Shown here: in pieces, positions 8,362-18,279 of the stretch
Layout: every line of letters begins with the position of its first letter
How positions within the stretch are numbered: position 1 is the first letter of the stretch
Source of the DNA: Pseudoroseicyclus aestuarii
GTDB lineage: Bacteria; Pseudomonadota; Alphaproteobacteria; Rhodobacterales; Rhodobacteraceae
NCBI RefSeq assembly: GCF_003217255.1
Contig: NZ_QJTE01000001.1
Location: 806,001 to 870,000 of the forward strand
DNA length: 64,000 bases
Direction: 5' to 3'
Translations under genes and position numbers: made by a program
Notes under the pieces: model-generated
Seen by the model: only the letters and a program-made list of their open reading frames with translations
What the model was told of the DNA's origin: nothing
The model's database searches: none

Positions 8362-11300
8362 ATGGCAGCTTCCCCCAATAGACTGACGGTCGCCGGCGCG
8401 CCCGAAGGGCATGACGCGCAGCTCGTCCTGGCCGAGATCGCGCGCGCGACTGGCCCCGTGATCCACGTCGCGCGCGACGACAAGCGGCTGGCCGAGATGC
8501 GCGCCGCGCTGGCCTTCTTCGCGCCGTCGATGCCGGTGGTGCATTTCCCGGCCTGGGATTGCCTGCCCTATGACCGCATCTCGCCCAATGCCGAGATCTC
8601 GGCGGCCCGCATGGCGGTGCTCGCTGGCCTCGTGCATGGCATGCCGGAGCGCTTCGTGCTGCTGACGACGCTGAACGCGGCGACGCAGAAGCTGCCCGCG
8701 CGCGAGACGGTGAGGGGTGCCGCCTTCGCCGCCAGCACCGGCTCCCGCGTCGATCAGGAGGCGCTGCGCGCCTTCCTCGTGCGGATGGGCTTTACCCAGG
8801 CGCCGACGGTGACCGAGCCGGGCGATTACGCGATCCGGGGCGGCATCATCGACATCTTCCCGCCGGGACAGGAGGGGCCGGTCCGCCTCGACTTCTTCGG
8901 CGACGATCTGGACGGGGCCCGCCGCTTCGATCCCGGAACCCAGCGCACGACGGAAAAGCTCGACCGGGTCGAGCTGGCGCCGGTGAGCGAGGTGATCCTC
9001 GACGAGCCGGCGATCACCCGGTTCCGGCAGAATTACCGCATCGAATTCGGCGCCGCCGGCACCGACGATCCGCTCTACGAGGCGGTCAGCGCCGGGCGCA
9101 AGCAGGCGGGCATGGAGCATTGGCTGGGTCTCTTCCACGAGCGGCTGGAGACGATCTTCGACTACCTGCCGGGTGCCCCCGTCACGCTGGACGATCAGGT
9201 TCACGCAATGCGTGAGGCGCGCTGGACAGCCATCGAGGATGCCTACGAAACTCGCCGCCACGCGATGAGCGTCAAGGGCCGGATGGATTCGGTCTACAAG
9301 CCGGCGCCGCCGAAGCTGCTCTACCTCGACGACGCTGCCTGGGACGAAGCCATCGGCGGGCGACGCGTGCTGCGGTTCGCGCCGCTGGCGCAGGCCACCG
9401 GGCCCGGAGTCATCGATGCCGGGGGCCGGATCGGCCGCGACTTCGCGCCCGAACGGCAGCAGGAAAAGGTCAGTCTTTTCGCGGCGCTCGCCGATCATGT
9501 TCGCGCGAAGCTGCAGGATGGCCCGGTGGTCATCGCCAGCTACTCCGACGGTGCGCGAGAGCGGCTGTCGGGGCTGATCGAGGACGAGGGGCTGGTCGAG
9601 ACGATCCCGGTCCCCGACTTCTCTCGCGTCGGCAAACACGGGCTGCATCTGGCCGTCTGGCCGCTGGAGCATGGCTTCACCGCGCCGGGGCTGACGGTGA
9701 TTTCGGAGCAGGATGTGCTGGGCGACCGCCTCGTGCGCAACCGTCCGAAGAAGCGCCGGGCCGACAACTTCCTGACCGAGGCGCAGAGCCTGAAGCCCGG
9801 CGATCTGGTGGTGCATGTCGATCACGGCGTCGGCCGCTACCTCGGGCTCGAGGTGGTGACGGCCGCCGGCGCCGCGCATGAGTGCCTTCTTCTGGAATAT
9901 GCTGAAAGCTCAAAGCTTTACCTGCCGGTCGAGAACATCGAGCTGCTCAGCCGCTTCGGCCATGAAGAGGGGCTGCTGGACAAGCTGGGCGGCGGCGCCT
10001 GGCAGGCCAAGAAGGCGAAACTGAAGGAGCGCATCCGCGAGATGGCGGATCGCCTGATCCGCATCGCCGCCGAGCGCGCCTTGCGCAAGGCGCCCGAGCT
10101 CGAGCCGCAGCAGGGCATCTGGGAGCAGTTCCTCGCGCGTTTCCCCTACGACGAGACCGAGGATCAGCTGCAGGCGATCGAGGATGTGCTGGGCGACATG
10201 GCCTCGGGCAATCCGATGGACCGGCTGATCTGCGGCGACGTCGGCTTCGGCAAGACCGAGGTGGCGATCCGCGCCGCCTTCGTCGCGGCGATGCAGGGCG
10301 TTCAGGTCGCGGTGATCGCCCCGACGACGCTGCTGGCGCGCCAGCACTACAAGGCCTTCGCCGAACGCTTCCGCGGCTTCCCGTTGAACGTCAGGCCCTT
10401 GTCGCGCTTCGTTAGCGCCAAGGATGCAGCGGCGACGCGGGCGGGCCTTGCCGATGGGACCGTCGATATCGTCGTCGGCACCCATGCGCTTCTGGCCAAG
10501 GGGGTCCGGTTCAAGGACCTTGGCCTCTTGATCATCGACGAGGAGCAGCACTTCGGCGTCTCGCACAAGGAGCGGCTGAAGGCGCTGCGCACCGATGTGC
10601 ACGTCCTCACGCTGACCGCGACGCCGATCCCGCGGACGCTGCAGCTTTCGCTATCGGGGGTGCGGGACCTCTCGATCATCGGCACGCCGCCGGTCGACCG
10701 CCTTGCGATCCGGACCTATGTCTCGGAATTCGACACCGTCACCATCCGCGAGGCCCTCCTGCGCGAGCGCTATCGCGGCGGGCAGAGCTTCATCGTCGTA
10801 CCGAGGATCAGCGATCTGGCCGAGATGGAGGAGTGGCTCAAGCGCGAGGTGCCCGAGGCAACCTATGTTGTGGCGCATGGGCAGATGGCGGCGGGCGACC
10901 TCGACGAGCGGATGAACGCCTTCTACGACGGCAAGTACGACGTGCTTCTGGCCACGACCATTGTCGAATCCGGCCTCGATATCCCGACGGCGAACACGAT
11001 GATCGTCCATCGCGCCGATATGTTCGGCCTGTCGCAGCTCTACCAGATCCGGGGCCGCGTCGGCCGGTCGAAGACCCGCGCCTATGCCTACATGACGACG
11101 AAGCCGCGGATGAAGCTGACCGGCGGCGCCGAGAAGCGGCTGCGCGTTCTCAGCAGCCTCGACAGCCTTGGCGCCGGCTTCACGCTCGCGAGCCAGGACC
11201 TCGATATCCGCGGCGCCGGCAACCTGCTGGGCGAAGAGCAGTCGGGCCAGGTGCGCGAGGTCGGCTATGAGCTCTATCAGCAGATGCTGGAAGAGCAGAT

Positions 11301-11844
11301 CCAGAAGCTGCGCTCGGGCGAGGGCGAGGGGCTGTCGCAGGACGAAGGGCAATGGGCGCCGCAGATCAACCTTGGCGTTCCGGTCCTGATCCCCGAGGAT
11401 TACGTGTCGGACCTCGACGTGCGGCTGGGCCTCTACCGGCGCCTGTCCGAGCTGTCGAGCAAGGTCGAGATGGAGGGCTTCGCTGCCGAGCTGATCGACC
11501 GCTTCGGCCCGATCCCGCGCGAGGTGAACAGCCTGATGCTGGTTGTGCGGATCAAGGCCATGTGCCTGAAGGCCGGCATCGCCAAGCTGGACGGCGGCCC
11601 CAAGGGCGCCACGCTGCAGTTCCACAACGACAAGTTCGCCTCGCCCGAGGGGCTGGTGGAGTTCATCCAGGCGCAGAAGGGCGCGGCCAAGGTCAAGGAC
11701 AACAAGATCGTCGTGATGCGGGACTGGCCGAAGGAGGCCGACCGCATCAAGGGATCCTTCTCCATCGCCAAGGAGTTGGCCGAGAAAGTTCAGGCTGTGA
11801 AGAAGGCCCGCAAGGCCGCGCGCGAGTCCGCCGCGGCGGAATAG
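8362..11844 (+). CDS. mfd: Transcription-repair coupling factor
   Basis: A 1160-residue superfamily 2 DNA translocase that removes RNA polymerase stalled at lesions and recruits UvrA. Domains in order are the UvrB-like N-terminal region (1-350), the RNA-polymerase-interacting CarD-like region (about 475-570, starting near [20 protein letters not shown]), helicase domains with Walker A GDVGFGKTE (about 624) and DEEQ box (about 726), the TRG motif region ending near GRVGRSKTRAYAY, and the C-terminal UvrA-binding TRCF domain. Length is normal. The ATG follows GGTGAGCAGGA. Confidence 0.98.
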   Translation: MAASPNRLTVAGAPEGHDAQLVLAEIARATGPVIHVARDDKRLAEMRAALAFFAPSMPVVHFPAWDCLPYDRISPNAEISAARMAVLAGLVHGMPERFVLLTTLNAATQKLPARETVRGAAFAASTGSRVDQEALRAFLVRMGFTQAPTVTEPGDYAIRGGIIDIFPPGQEGPVRLDFFGDDLDGARRFDPGTQRTTEKLDRVELAPVSEVILDEPAITRFRQNYRIEFGAAGTDDPLYEAVSAGRKQAGMEHWLGLFHERLETIFDYLPGAPVTLDDQVHAMREARWTAIEDAYETRRHAMSVKGRMDSVYKPAPPKLLYLDDAAWDEAIGGRRVLRFAPLAQATGPGVIDAGGRIGRDFAPERQQEKVSLFAALADHVRAKLQDGPVVIASYSDGARERLSGLIEDEGLVETIPVPDFSRVGKHGLHLAVWPLEHGFTAPGLTVISEQDVLGDRLVRNRPKKRRADNFLTEAQSLKPGDLVVHVDHGVGRYLGLEVVTAAGAAHECLLLEYAESSKLYLPVENIELLSRFGHEEGLLDKLGGGAWQAKKAKLKERIREMADRLIRIAAERALRKAPELEPQQGIWEQFLARFPYDETEDQLQAIEDVLGDMASGNPMDRLICGDVGFGKTEVAIRAAFVAAMQGVQVAVIAPTTLLARQHYKAFAERFRGFPLNVRPLSRFVSAKDAAATRAGLADGTVDIVVGTHALLAKGVRFKDLGLLIIDEEQHFGVSHKERLKALRTDVHVLTLTATPIPRTLQLSLSGVRDLSIIGTPPVDRLAIRTYVSEFDTVTIREALLRERYRGGQSFIVVPRISDLAEMEEWLKREVPEATYVVAHGQMAAGDLDERMNAFYDGKYDVLLATTIVESGLDIPTANTMIVHRADMFGLSQLYQIRGRVGRSKTRAYAYMTTKPRMKLTGGAEKRLRVLSSLDSLGAGFTLASQDLDIRGAGNLLGEEQSGQVREVGYELYQQMLEEQIQKLRSGEGEGLSQDEGQWAPQINLGVPVLIPEDYVSDLDVRLGLYRRLSELSSKVEMEGFAAELIDRFGPIPREVNSLMLVVRIKAMCLKAGIAKLDGGPKGATLQFHNDKFASPEGLVEFIQAQKGAAKVKDNKIVVMRDWPKEADRIKGSFSIAKELAEKVQAVKKARKAARESAAAE

Positions 11845-11850
11845 GGTGCG

Positions 11851-11869
11851 GGACGCCTAGTCGGCGTCC
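11851..11869. terminator. Hairpin between convergent mfd and bcr-like genes
   Basis: GGACGCC/GGCGTCC with a 5-base loop lies between the mfd stop and the last codons of the convergent transporter gene. There is no T run, so it may be a stem that only assists termination. Confidence 0.35.
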
Positions 11870-13083
11870 TGCTCGCGCTTGATCCGGCCTGTCAGCACCA
11901 CGCCCAGCAGCGCGCAGATCAGCGCCCCCGCGGCGATCGGCACCGGCGATCCGCTGAACGACAGGCCGATCGGGATCGCGATCAGCGCCGCGCCCATGGA
12001 GCCGATGGCCTGCGCGAAGGAGGCGGCGAAGCCCGCGATATGGCCCATCGGCTCAAGCGCGAGTGCGTTGAGGTTGCCCAGCGTCATGCCGTTCTGGAAC
12101 ATGATGAACTGGATCCAGAGCAGGAACATCACGAAGGCCACCGTGCCGCCCGAGGGCGCGAGGAGCGAGACAAGGATCATCAACGCCGACATGCCCACCT
12201 GGATCGTGAGGACTGCCTTGACCAGCGGGCGCATCCCCGTCTTCCCGACCAGCCGCGCGTTCAGCGCCGATCCGGAGGAGCCGAGCAGGGCCATGCCGGC
12301 GAAGAAATAGGGAAAGGCCCAGGCGAGGTCGAAGGTCACGTCGAACATCGGCTGGATCGAGGACAGCAGCGCGAAGAGCATCGCCATGCAGAGCGTCTGC
12401 ACAGCGATGGCCAGCATGGTATTGGTGTTGGAGGTCACCTCGCGCAGCGCCGAGAGCAGGCCGCGCAGGCTGATCCGGGTCCGCCGCTCGGGCGGCAGCG
12501 TCTCGGGCTGGCGCAGCATCAGCCAGGCGCAGGCGGTGCAGGCGAAGAGGCAATAGGCCAGGAAGGTCGCGCGCCAGCCGAAGGCGGCGATGATGCCGGT
12601 GCCGATCAGCGGCGCCATGGCCGGAACCACGGCGAAGATCATCATCACGAAGGACATGATGCGCGCCATGTCGCGGCCGCCGTGAACATCGCGCACCAGC
12701 GCCAGGGCGACGACGCGCGGCGCGGCGGCGCCCAGCCCCTGCAGCATGCGGGCGGCCAGAACCAGCTCGAGCGTCGGGGCGTGCCAGGCCAGCAGCGCGC
12801 CGGCGCAGTAGATCACCACGCCGCCGCAGATCGTCGGCTTTCGCCCCACGGCATCGGCGATGGGCCCGACGAAGAAGGTGCCGATCCCCATGCCAAGGAT
12901 GAAGCTGGTCAGGATCAGCTGCGCCCGGTTGGGATCGGCGGGGGTCAGCTCCTCGGCGATCTCGGGCATCGCGGGAAGCATCGAGTCGATGGAGAAGGCG
13001 ACCACGGCGGTCAGCATCGCCAGCAGCAGGATGAATTCCGTCTGGCTCAGCGCGGGGCGGGGCTGCCCGGCGCGCGCGGTCAT
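11857..13083 (-). CDS. Bcr/CflA family multidrug efflux MFS transporter
   Basis: A 408-residue twelve-helix major facilitator predicted to export drugs or metabolites by proton antiport. The family signatures are the N-terminal SIDSMLPAMPEIAEEL segment, ADAVGRKP loop A motif (DxxGRRP-like, about residue 80) and the RMLQGLGAAAPRVVALALVRD motif C-like helix. Its ATG overlaps the stop codon of the DsbA-family gene (ATGA), so the two are translationally coupled. The substrate is unknown. Confidence 0.85.
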   Translation of the reverse strand: MTARAGQPRPALSQTEFILLLAMLTAVVAFSIDSMLPAMPEIAEELTPADPNRAQLILTSFILGMGIGTFFVGPIADAVGRKPTICGGVVIYCAGALLAWHAPTLELVLAARMLQGLGAAAPRVVALALVRDVHGGRDMARIMSFVMMIFAVVPAMAPLIGTGIIAAFGWRATFLAYCLFACTACAWLMLRQPETLPPERRTRISLRGLLSALREVTSNTNTMLAIAVQTLCMAMLFALLSSIQPMFDVTFDLAWAFPYFFAGMALLGSSGSALNARLVGKTGMRPLVKAVLTIQVGMSALMILVSLLAPSGGTVAFVMFLLWIQFIMFQNGMTLGNLNALALEPMGHIAGFAASFAQAIGSMGAALIAIPIGLSFSGSPVPIAAGALICALLGVVLTGRIKREQDAD

Positions 13084-13739
13084 TGCTGCGGCTCCGTTCC
13101 GGGCGCCTCGGCCTGGCCGGCCAGCTCGTCGATGACCTGCTCCCACAGCGCCGCGGGCTGCGCGCCGGGCACGGCATGCCGCTCGGCCACGATGAAGGTC
13201 GGGACGGCCTGCACGCCCATCTTCCGGCTATGCGCCTCGCGGGTAAGGATCGCCTCGCGGTCCTCTTCGGTCGAGAGCAGGCGGCGCAGCAGCTCCGGCT
13301 CGAGGCCGGCATCGGTGCCGATCCGGACCAGCACCTCGGCATCGCCGATGTCGAGACCTTCGGTGAAATGCGCGCGGAACAGGGCCGAGACGACGAGCGT
13401 CTGCCGCATCTCGATCCCCGCCCAATGGATCAGGCGGTGGGCGTCGAGCGTGTTGGGCAGACGCTTTACCCGGGTTGGCTCGTAGCTCAGGCCAGCCTCC
13501 TCGGCGGCGCGCACGACCTGATCTTCGGCGGCGCGGGCGGCCTGTGCATCGCCGAAGCGCTTCGCGAGGAAGGCCTCGCGGTCCATGCCGCCGGCGGGCA
13601 TGTCGGGGAACAGCTGGAAGGGGTGCCATTCCAGAACGAAGGGGTGCAGCGGGCGCGCGGAGAGCGCGCGGTCAAGCTGTGCCTTACCGATCCAGCACCA
13701 GGGGCAGATCGGGTCGGAGAGGATATCAAGCTTTGCCAT
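13080..13739 (-). CDS. DsbA/FrnE family thioredoxin-fold oxidoreductase
   Basis: A 219-residue protein of the cytoplasmic DsbA-like FrnE group. The active site CPWC is at residues 12-15 (DPICPWCWIGK), followed by the helical insertion and the cis-Pro region GVQAVPTFIV near residue 180. There is no signal peptide. Family members act in thiol redox or 2-hydroxychromene-2-carboxylate isomerase-like chemistry; the substrate cannot be read here. The start has GAGGGG four bases before ATG. It is the first gene of a two-gene operon with the MFS exporter. Confidence 0.85.
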   Translation of the reverse strand: MAKLDILSDPICPWCWIGKAQLDRALSARPLHPFVLEWHPFQLFPDMPAGGMDREAFLAKRFGDAQAARAAEDQVVRAAEEAGLSYEPTRVKRLPNTLDAHRLIHWAGIEMRQTLVVSALFRAHFTEGLDIGDAEVLVRIGTDAGLEPELLRRLLSTEEDREAILTREAHSRKMGVQAVPTFIVAERHAVPGAQPAALWEQVIDELAGQAEAPGTEPQQ

Positions 13740-13846
13740 GATACCCCTCACGAGGGCCGGGTCGGGTGCGGCCCTCGCCGCAATCGGGGTACTGTCGCAT
13801 GGGCCCACCGCTACGCTCCGGGCGGGCGGGGCGCAAGGGTCGCGCC

Positions 13847-14200
13847 TCAGTCGTCGTCGGTCCGGCCCACCGGGTTTTCGTCCTTGTCGTCATCGCCGAA
13901 CTCGCCGTCATCGTCGAAGGGATCCTCACCGGGATGGATATCGCGGGACGAGGCGATGATGCGCTCGTTGTCGCGGCTCTCGTCCATGACGGCATCGGCG
14001 GGATCAGTACCTTGCAGCCATTCCGACAGCTCGTCGCGGGCATCCTCGCGCGTCATGCCGGTGGCATCGACGAAATGGTCGAGAAAGCTGGACAGATCGC
14101 CCTCGGTTGCCTGCACCTCGTCCTCATCGAGTTGCGGCCATTCCTCGAGGATATTGGGAACGAAGGCCGTCCAATGCTCGGCGACGTGCTTCCATTTCAT
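13847..14200 (-). CDS. Small acidic CsbD-like protein
   Basis: A 117-residue protein. Residues 1-60 follow the spacing of the CsbD/YjbJ stress-protein fold (W-x5-W-x3-V-x3-W-x3-DEDEV-x4-GD-x2-L, then GMTREDARDELSEWL). The rest is a strongly acidic, probably disordered tail (DPFDDDGEFGDDDKDE). The similarity is judged by eye and is moderate. ATG at 14200 has AAGGAGAAG upstream. Function is unknown; CsbD proteins are induced by general or osmotic stress in other bacteria. Confidence 0.6.
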   Translation of the reverse strand: MKWKHVAEHWTAFVPNILEEWPQLDEDEVQATEGDLSSFLDHFVDATGMTREDARDELSEWLQGTDPADAVMDESRDNERIIASSRDIHPGEDPFDDDGEFGDDDKDENPVGRTDDD

Positions 14201-14327
14201 CGGGCTTCTCCTTGACTTCGGATCGGCCTCGGGGGCCGCAGGGATCGGGCTGCAAACCAAAAGCGGGCAGGGCCGGTTCCGACCCCACCCGCCTGTTTGG
14301 CCCTGACCCGCGGTCAGCGGGGGAAGA

Positions 14328-16154
14328 TCAGTCTTCTTCCCACCACCAGACGTCGGGCTGCCAGCCGTTCCAGTCGCCGAAGATCGGCATCTCCTCGGGG
14401 TGATGCAGGTGACGGTCGTAGGCGATGCGGCTGATGTTCCACTGGTAGATCGGGATCGCGTAGCGTTCGGCGGTCAGGACCCGGTCCAGCGCCTTGGTGG
14501 CGGCGAGGAAATCCTCGCGGCTTTCCGAGGTCAGCAGGATGTCGATCAGCCCGTCGATGGCGGGGCTGGTGGCGCCCATCAGGTTCCGGCCGCCCGGCTC
14601 CTCGGCGTAGTCCGTGCCCCAGTAGAGGTACTGCTCGGTTCCCGGCGAAAGCGACAGACCCCGCTGGAAGTAGGTCATGTCGAAGTCGTAGACGTCGGTC
14701 CGCTCCTTGAACTGGGCGGCGTCGACGGTGGTGACGCTGGGGCGGATGCCCAGCCGCTCGAGGCTTTGGCCGTACATGTCGATGATCGAGGCGTTCTCGC
14801 TGCTGCCGCTTTCCAGCACGATCTCGAAGGTGAAGGGATCGCCGGCCTCGTTGCGCATCACGCCGTCCTCGGCGACGCTCCAGCCGGCCTCGTTCAGCAG
14901 ATCGAGCGCGCGGCGGGTGCCGGCGCGGTTGCGCTCCGACCCGTCGGAGACGGGCAGGGAATACCCCTCGAGCGCGCCCTCGGGCAGGTCATCCTCGAAG
15001 CGCATCAGGAACTCGCGCACGCGGCCCTCGGCGGGGCCGTGATCCATCGCCAGCGGGCTGTTCGAGAAGTAGGAGGTGATGCGCGGCTGCTCGCCCCCGG
15101 TGAGCGCGTCGTTGATGAATTCGAAGTTGAAGGCCTCGATCATCGCCTGCCGCACGCGCCAGTCGTCGAAGGGCGGCTGCCGGGTGTTCATCACGAAGCC
15201 GGTCATCCCCGAGGGCCGCTCGTGGCCCAGCACCTCGAGCACGACATCGCCGGATTGCACGGCGGGGAAGTCGTAGCGGCTTTCCCAGCGGCCGACGTTG
15301 AACTCGCGGGTGAAAGTGATCTGGCCGGAGGTGAAGGCCTCGAAGGCCGTGGTCTCGTCGCCGAAGAACTCCAGCCGCAGCTCGTCGAGGACGTTGGTGC
15401 CGACGCGGAAGGGCACCTCCTGTCCCCAGTAGTCGGGATTGCGTGCGAAGGTGATCGAGCGGCCGGGCTGCACGTCCTCGATGACATAGGGGGCCGAGGT
15501 GATCGGCACGGTGTCGAGGCCGCTTTCGGTGAAGTCGGTCTCCTCCCACTGCGCCTTCTTCAGGATCGGCCGCAGCCCCGACAGCAGCGCCAGCTCGCGG
15601 TTGTCCTGGTTGAAGGTCAAGCGCACGGTCCGCTCATCCGTCTGCTCGATGCTCTCGACCGCCTGCCAGAAACCGGCGTAGCGCGGGTGGCCTTGCGTCC
15701 CCAGCGTCTCGAAGGACCAGATCACGTCCTCGGCGGTGACAGGGCTGCCGTCCGAGAACGCCGCCTCGGGGCGCAGGGTATATTCGACCCAGGACCGGTC
15801 CTCGGCCGTCTCGACCGTCTCGCACAGCAGGCAGTAAAGGGTGAAGGGCTCGTCCAGGGTGCGGCCCATCAGGCTCTCGCCCACGAGGAACCGCAGCTGC
15901 CAGGGGACCGTGCCCTTGAGGATGAAGGGGTTGAGGCTGTCGAAGGTCCCGACCTCGGCCGTCACCATCGCGCCGCCGAAGGGCGCGTCGGGATTGGCAT
16001 AGGGCAGGTGGTCGAAACCGGCCGGAAGGGCGGGCTCTCCGTACATCGCCAGGCCGTGCGACGGCTCCGCCCCGGCGGGCCCGGCAAGCGCGAGCGCGGC
16101 GGCGAGGCCGGTCAGGCCGATGCGAAGGGAATGGGTGCTTGCGCGGGGGGTCAT
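14328..16154 (-). CDS. Peptide/oligopeptide-type ABC transporter substrate-binding protein (YejA-like)
   Basis: A 608-residue periplasmic solute-binding protein of SBP family 5. A signal peptide of about 29 residues ends at AGPAGA. The mature part contains FDSLNPFILKG near the start and the RNPDYWG motif typical of oligopeptide/microcin-C binding proteins such as YejA. No permease or ATPase gene is adjacent, so its transporter is encoded elsewhere or it is an orphan. ATG at 16154 has AGGAG five bases upstream. Two Cys close together (YCLLCE) are unusual in this family. Confidence 0.88.
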   Translation of the reverse strand: MTPRASTHSLRIGLTGLAAALALAGPAGAEPSHGLAMYGEPALPAGFDHLPYANPDAPFGGAMVTAEVGTFDSLNPFILKGTVPWQLRFLVGESLMGRTLDEPFTLYCLLCETVETAEDRSWVEYTLRPEAAFSDGSPVTAEDVIWSFETLGTQGHPRYAGFWQAVESIEQTDERTVRLTFNQDNRELALLSGLRPILKKAQWEETDFTESGLDTVPITSAPYVIEDVQPGRSITFARNPDYWGQEVPFRVGTNVLDELRLEFFGDETTAFEAFTSGQITFTREFNVGRWESRYDFPAVQSGDVVLEVLGHERPSGMTGFVMNTRQPPFDDWRVRQAMIEAFNFEFINDALTGGEQPRITSYFSNSPLAMDHGPAEGRVREFLMRFEDDLPEGALEGYSLPVSDGSERNRAGTRRALDLLNEAGWSVAEDGVMRNEAGDPFTFEIVLESGSSENASIIDMYGQSLERLGIRPSVTTVDAAQFKERTDVYDFDMTYFQRGLSLSPGTEQYLYWGTDYAEEPGGRNLMGATSPAIDGLIDILLTSESREDFLAATKALDRVLTAERYAIPIYQWNISRIAYDRHLHHPEEMPIFGDWNGWQPDVWWWEED

Positions 16155-16234
16155 GGCTGCTCCTGCCTTGGACATGGCTCGTGCCGTCCGAGGAAAGGCC
16201 TTTAGCGCTTGATGGGCAATAACAAAGTTTCCGC

Positions 16235-16263
16235 TTGGAACCCCTTCGCGCAAAGCTTATAAG
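16235..16263 (+). promoter_or_regulatory. Promoter of the small-RNA candidate
   Basis: TTGGAA, a 17-base spacer and TATAAG give a good housekeeping-type promoter. The same bases also read CTTG-N18-CTTAT, close to the heat-shock sigma (RpoH) pattern of alphaproteobacteria, so either sigma factor is possible. No coding gene follows it on the plus strand. Confidence 0.6.
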
Positions 16264-16269
16264 GAAGGC

Positions 16270-16342
16270 ACTGCTCGATAGGTTTCTTGCCTGTATGAAA
16301 CCTGCCTCATAACTTCGCCCGCCTCGTGCGGGCGTTTTTTTT
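16270..16342 (+). ncRNA. Candidate trans-acting small RNA, about 73 nt
   Basis: The segment starts about seven bases after the -10 element. It forms a first hairpin AGGTTTC/GAAACCT with a 10-base loop (16280-16303), then a short single-stranded linker, then an intrinsic terminator. No open reading frame fits. Its size, own promoter and own terminator between two minus-strand genes are what a stand-alone regulatory RNA looks like. I cannot assign it to a named family; RpoH-dependent sRNAs of similar design are known in Rhodobacter. Confidence 0.6.
16316..16342 (+). terminator. Rho-independent terminator of the small-RNA candidate
   Basis: CGCCCGC/GCGGGCG with a 5-base loop is followed directly by eight T on the plus strand. 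This is the strongest intrinsic terminator in the window and no plus-strand coding gene ends before it. Confidence 0.85.
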
Positions 16343-16569
16343 GGCCTGGCAGAGCCCTTAAGGTGGGCGGCAAAAGAATGGCGAAAATGCGTCAGAACCG
16401 CCGTAATTGCCTTATATTGCAGGCCATACAATCGCTTCGCGAGGATCGGCGCCGGATCGGCTGTTAAGCGCCGGGGCCGCCCGCCCGGCCGGCCAGCGGG
16501 GGGCAAGAGGCGCGGGAATCGCTGCCAGAATCGCCCCCGGGACTCACGGAAAAGGGGGCCGTCCCGAGT

Positions 16570-17262
16570 CTACGCCTCCGCACCATGGTCGGGCGGCGTG
16601 ACCAACCCGGCCGAGATCACCAGCTTGGCCGCATCCTCGACCGACATGTCGAGCTCGCGCACATCCTCGATCGGCAGGTACAGCAGGAAGCCCGAGGTCG
16701 GGTTGGGCGTGGTCGGCAGGAAGACCGCCACCACCTCGCCGGGGCCGAGCCTGCGGGCGATCTCGCCCTTGGCATCGGTCGAGACGAAGCCAAGCGCCCA
16801 GGCGCCGCGGCGCGGATACTCGATCAGGCAGGCCCGGTCGAAGCTGCTCTCGGTCTGGGCGAAGACGGTTTCGGCGATCTGCTTGAGGCCGGAGTAGACG
16901 GAGCGGACCACCGGCATCCGCGCGATCAGCCCTTCGCCCAGCCGCAAAAGCGAGCGCCCTACGAGGCCCTTGGCCACCCAGCCGGCAAGCACCGTGAAGA
17001 CCAGGAAGAAGATGACGCCGACGCCGCGCAGGTTGATCCCGATGTAATCCTCGGGATTGAAGCGGTCCGGCACGAAGGGCAGCACCCAGCCGTCGATCCA
17101 GCCGATCACCGTCCAGATCAGCCAGACGGTCAGGCCGATGGGCGCGATGACCACTACCCCGGCGATGAAGTTGTTGCGCAGCCATGTCAGCGGCCCGCGG
17201 CGGCGCAGCGGCGGCTCGGGTTTGCGGCGTCTGCGGCGCGGGCTCGGGGGCGTGGGGGTCAC
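16570..17262 (-). CDS. DUF502 family membrane protein
   Basis: A 230-residue protein with a basic, proline-rich N-terminus (RRRRRK), two transmembrane helices (about residues 30-55 and 80-105), then a soluble domain. The family block FNPEDYIGINLRGVGVIFF and IARMPVVRSVYSGLKQIAETVF are characteristic of DUF502. Role unknown; plant homologues are called COV-like. The start appears to be GTG at 17262; a Met alternative is not available before the first helix. Confidence 0.85.
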   Translation of the reverse strand: MTPTPPSPRRRRRKPEPPLRRRGPLTWLRNNFIAGVVVIAPIGLTVWLIWTVIGWIDGWVLPFVPDRFNPEDYIGINLRGVGVIFFLVFTVLAGWVAKGLVGRSLLRLGEGLIARMPVVRSVYSGLKQIAETVFAQTESSFDRACLIEYPRRGAWALGFVSTDAKGEIARRLGPGEVVAVFLPTTPNPTSGFLLYLPIEDVRELDMSVEDAAKLVISAGLVTPPDHGAEA

Positions 17263-17358
17263 GGGGGGCGTCGATCCGGAAAAAGGGGCGGGAGTCAGGC
17301 TAGCCGCAGCCCCGCCGCGGCGGCAAGGACGTGCCCTGCCGCCGCCCGGGACCCGCGA

Positions 17359-18275
<917 letters not shown>

Positions 18276-18279
<4 letters not shown>

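Noticed and set aside
7912-9879. Minus-strand frame of about 650 codons opposite mfd
   Set aside because: Antisense composition and no recognisable domain; mfd motifs on the plus strand are complete.
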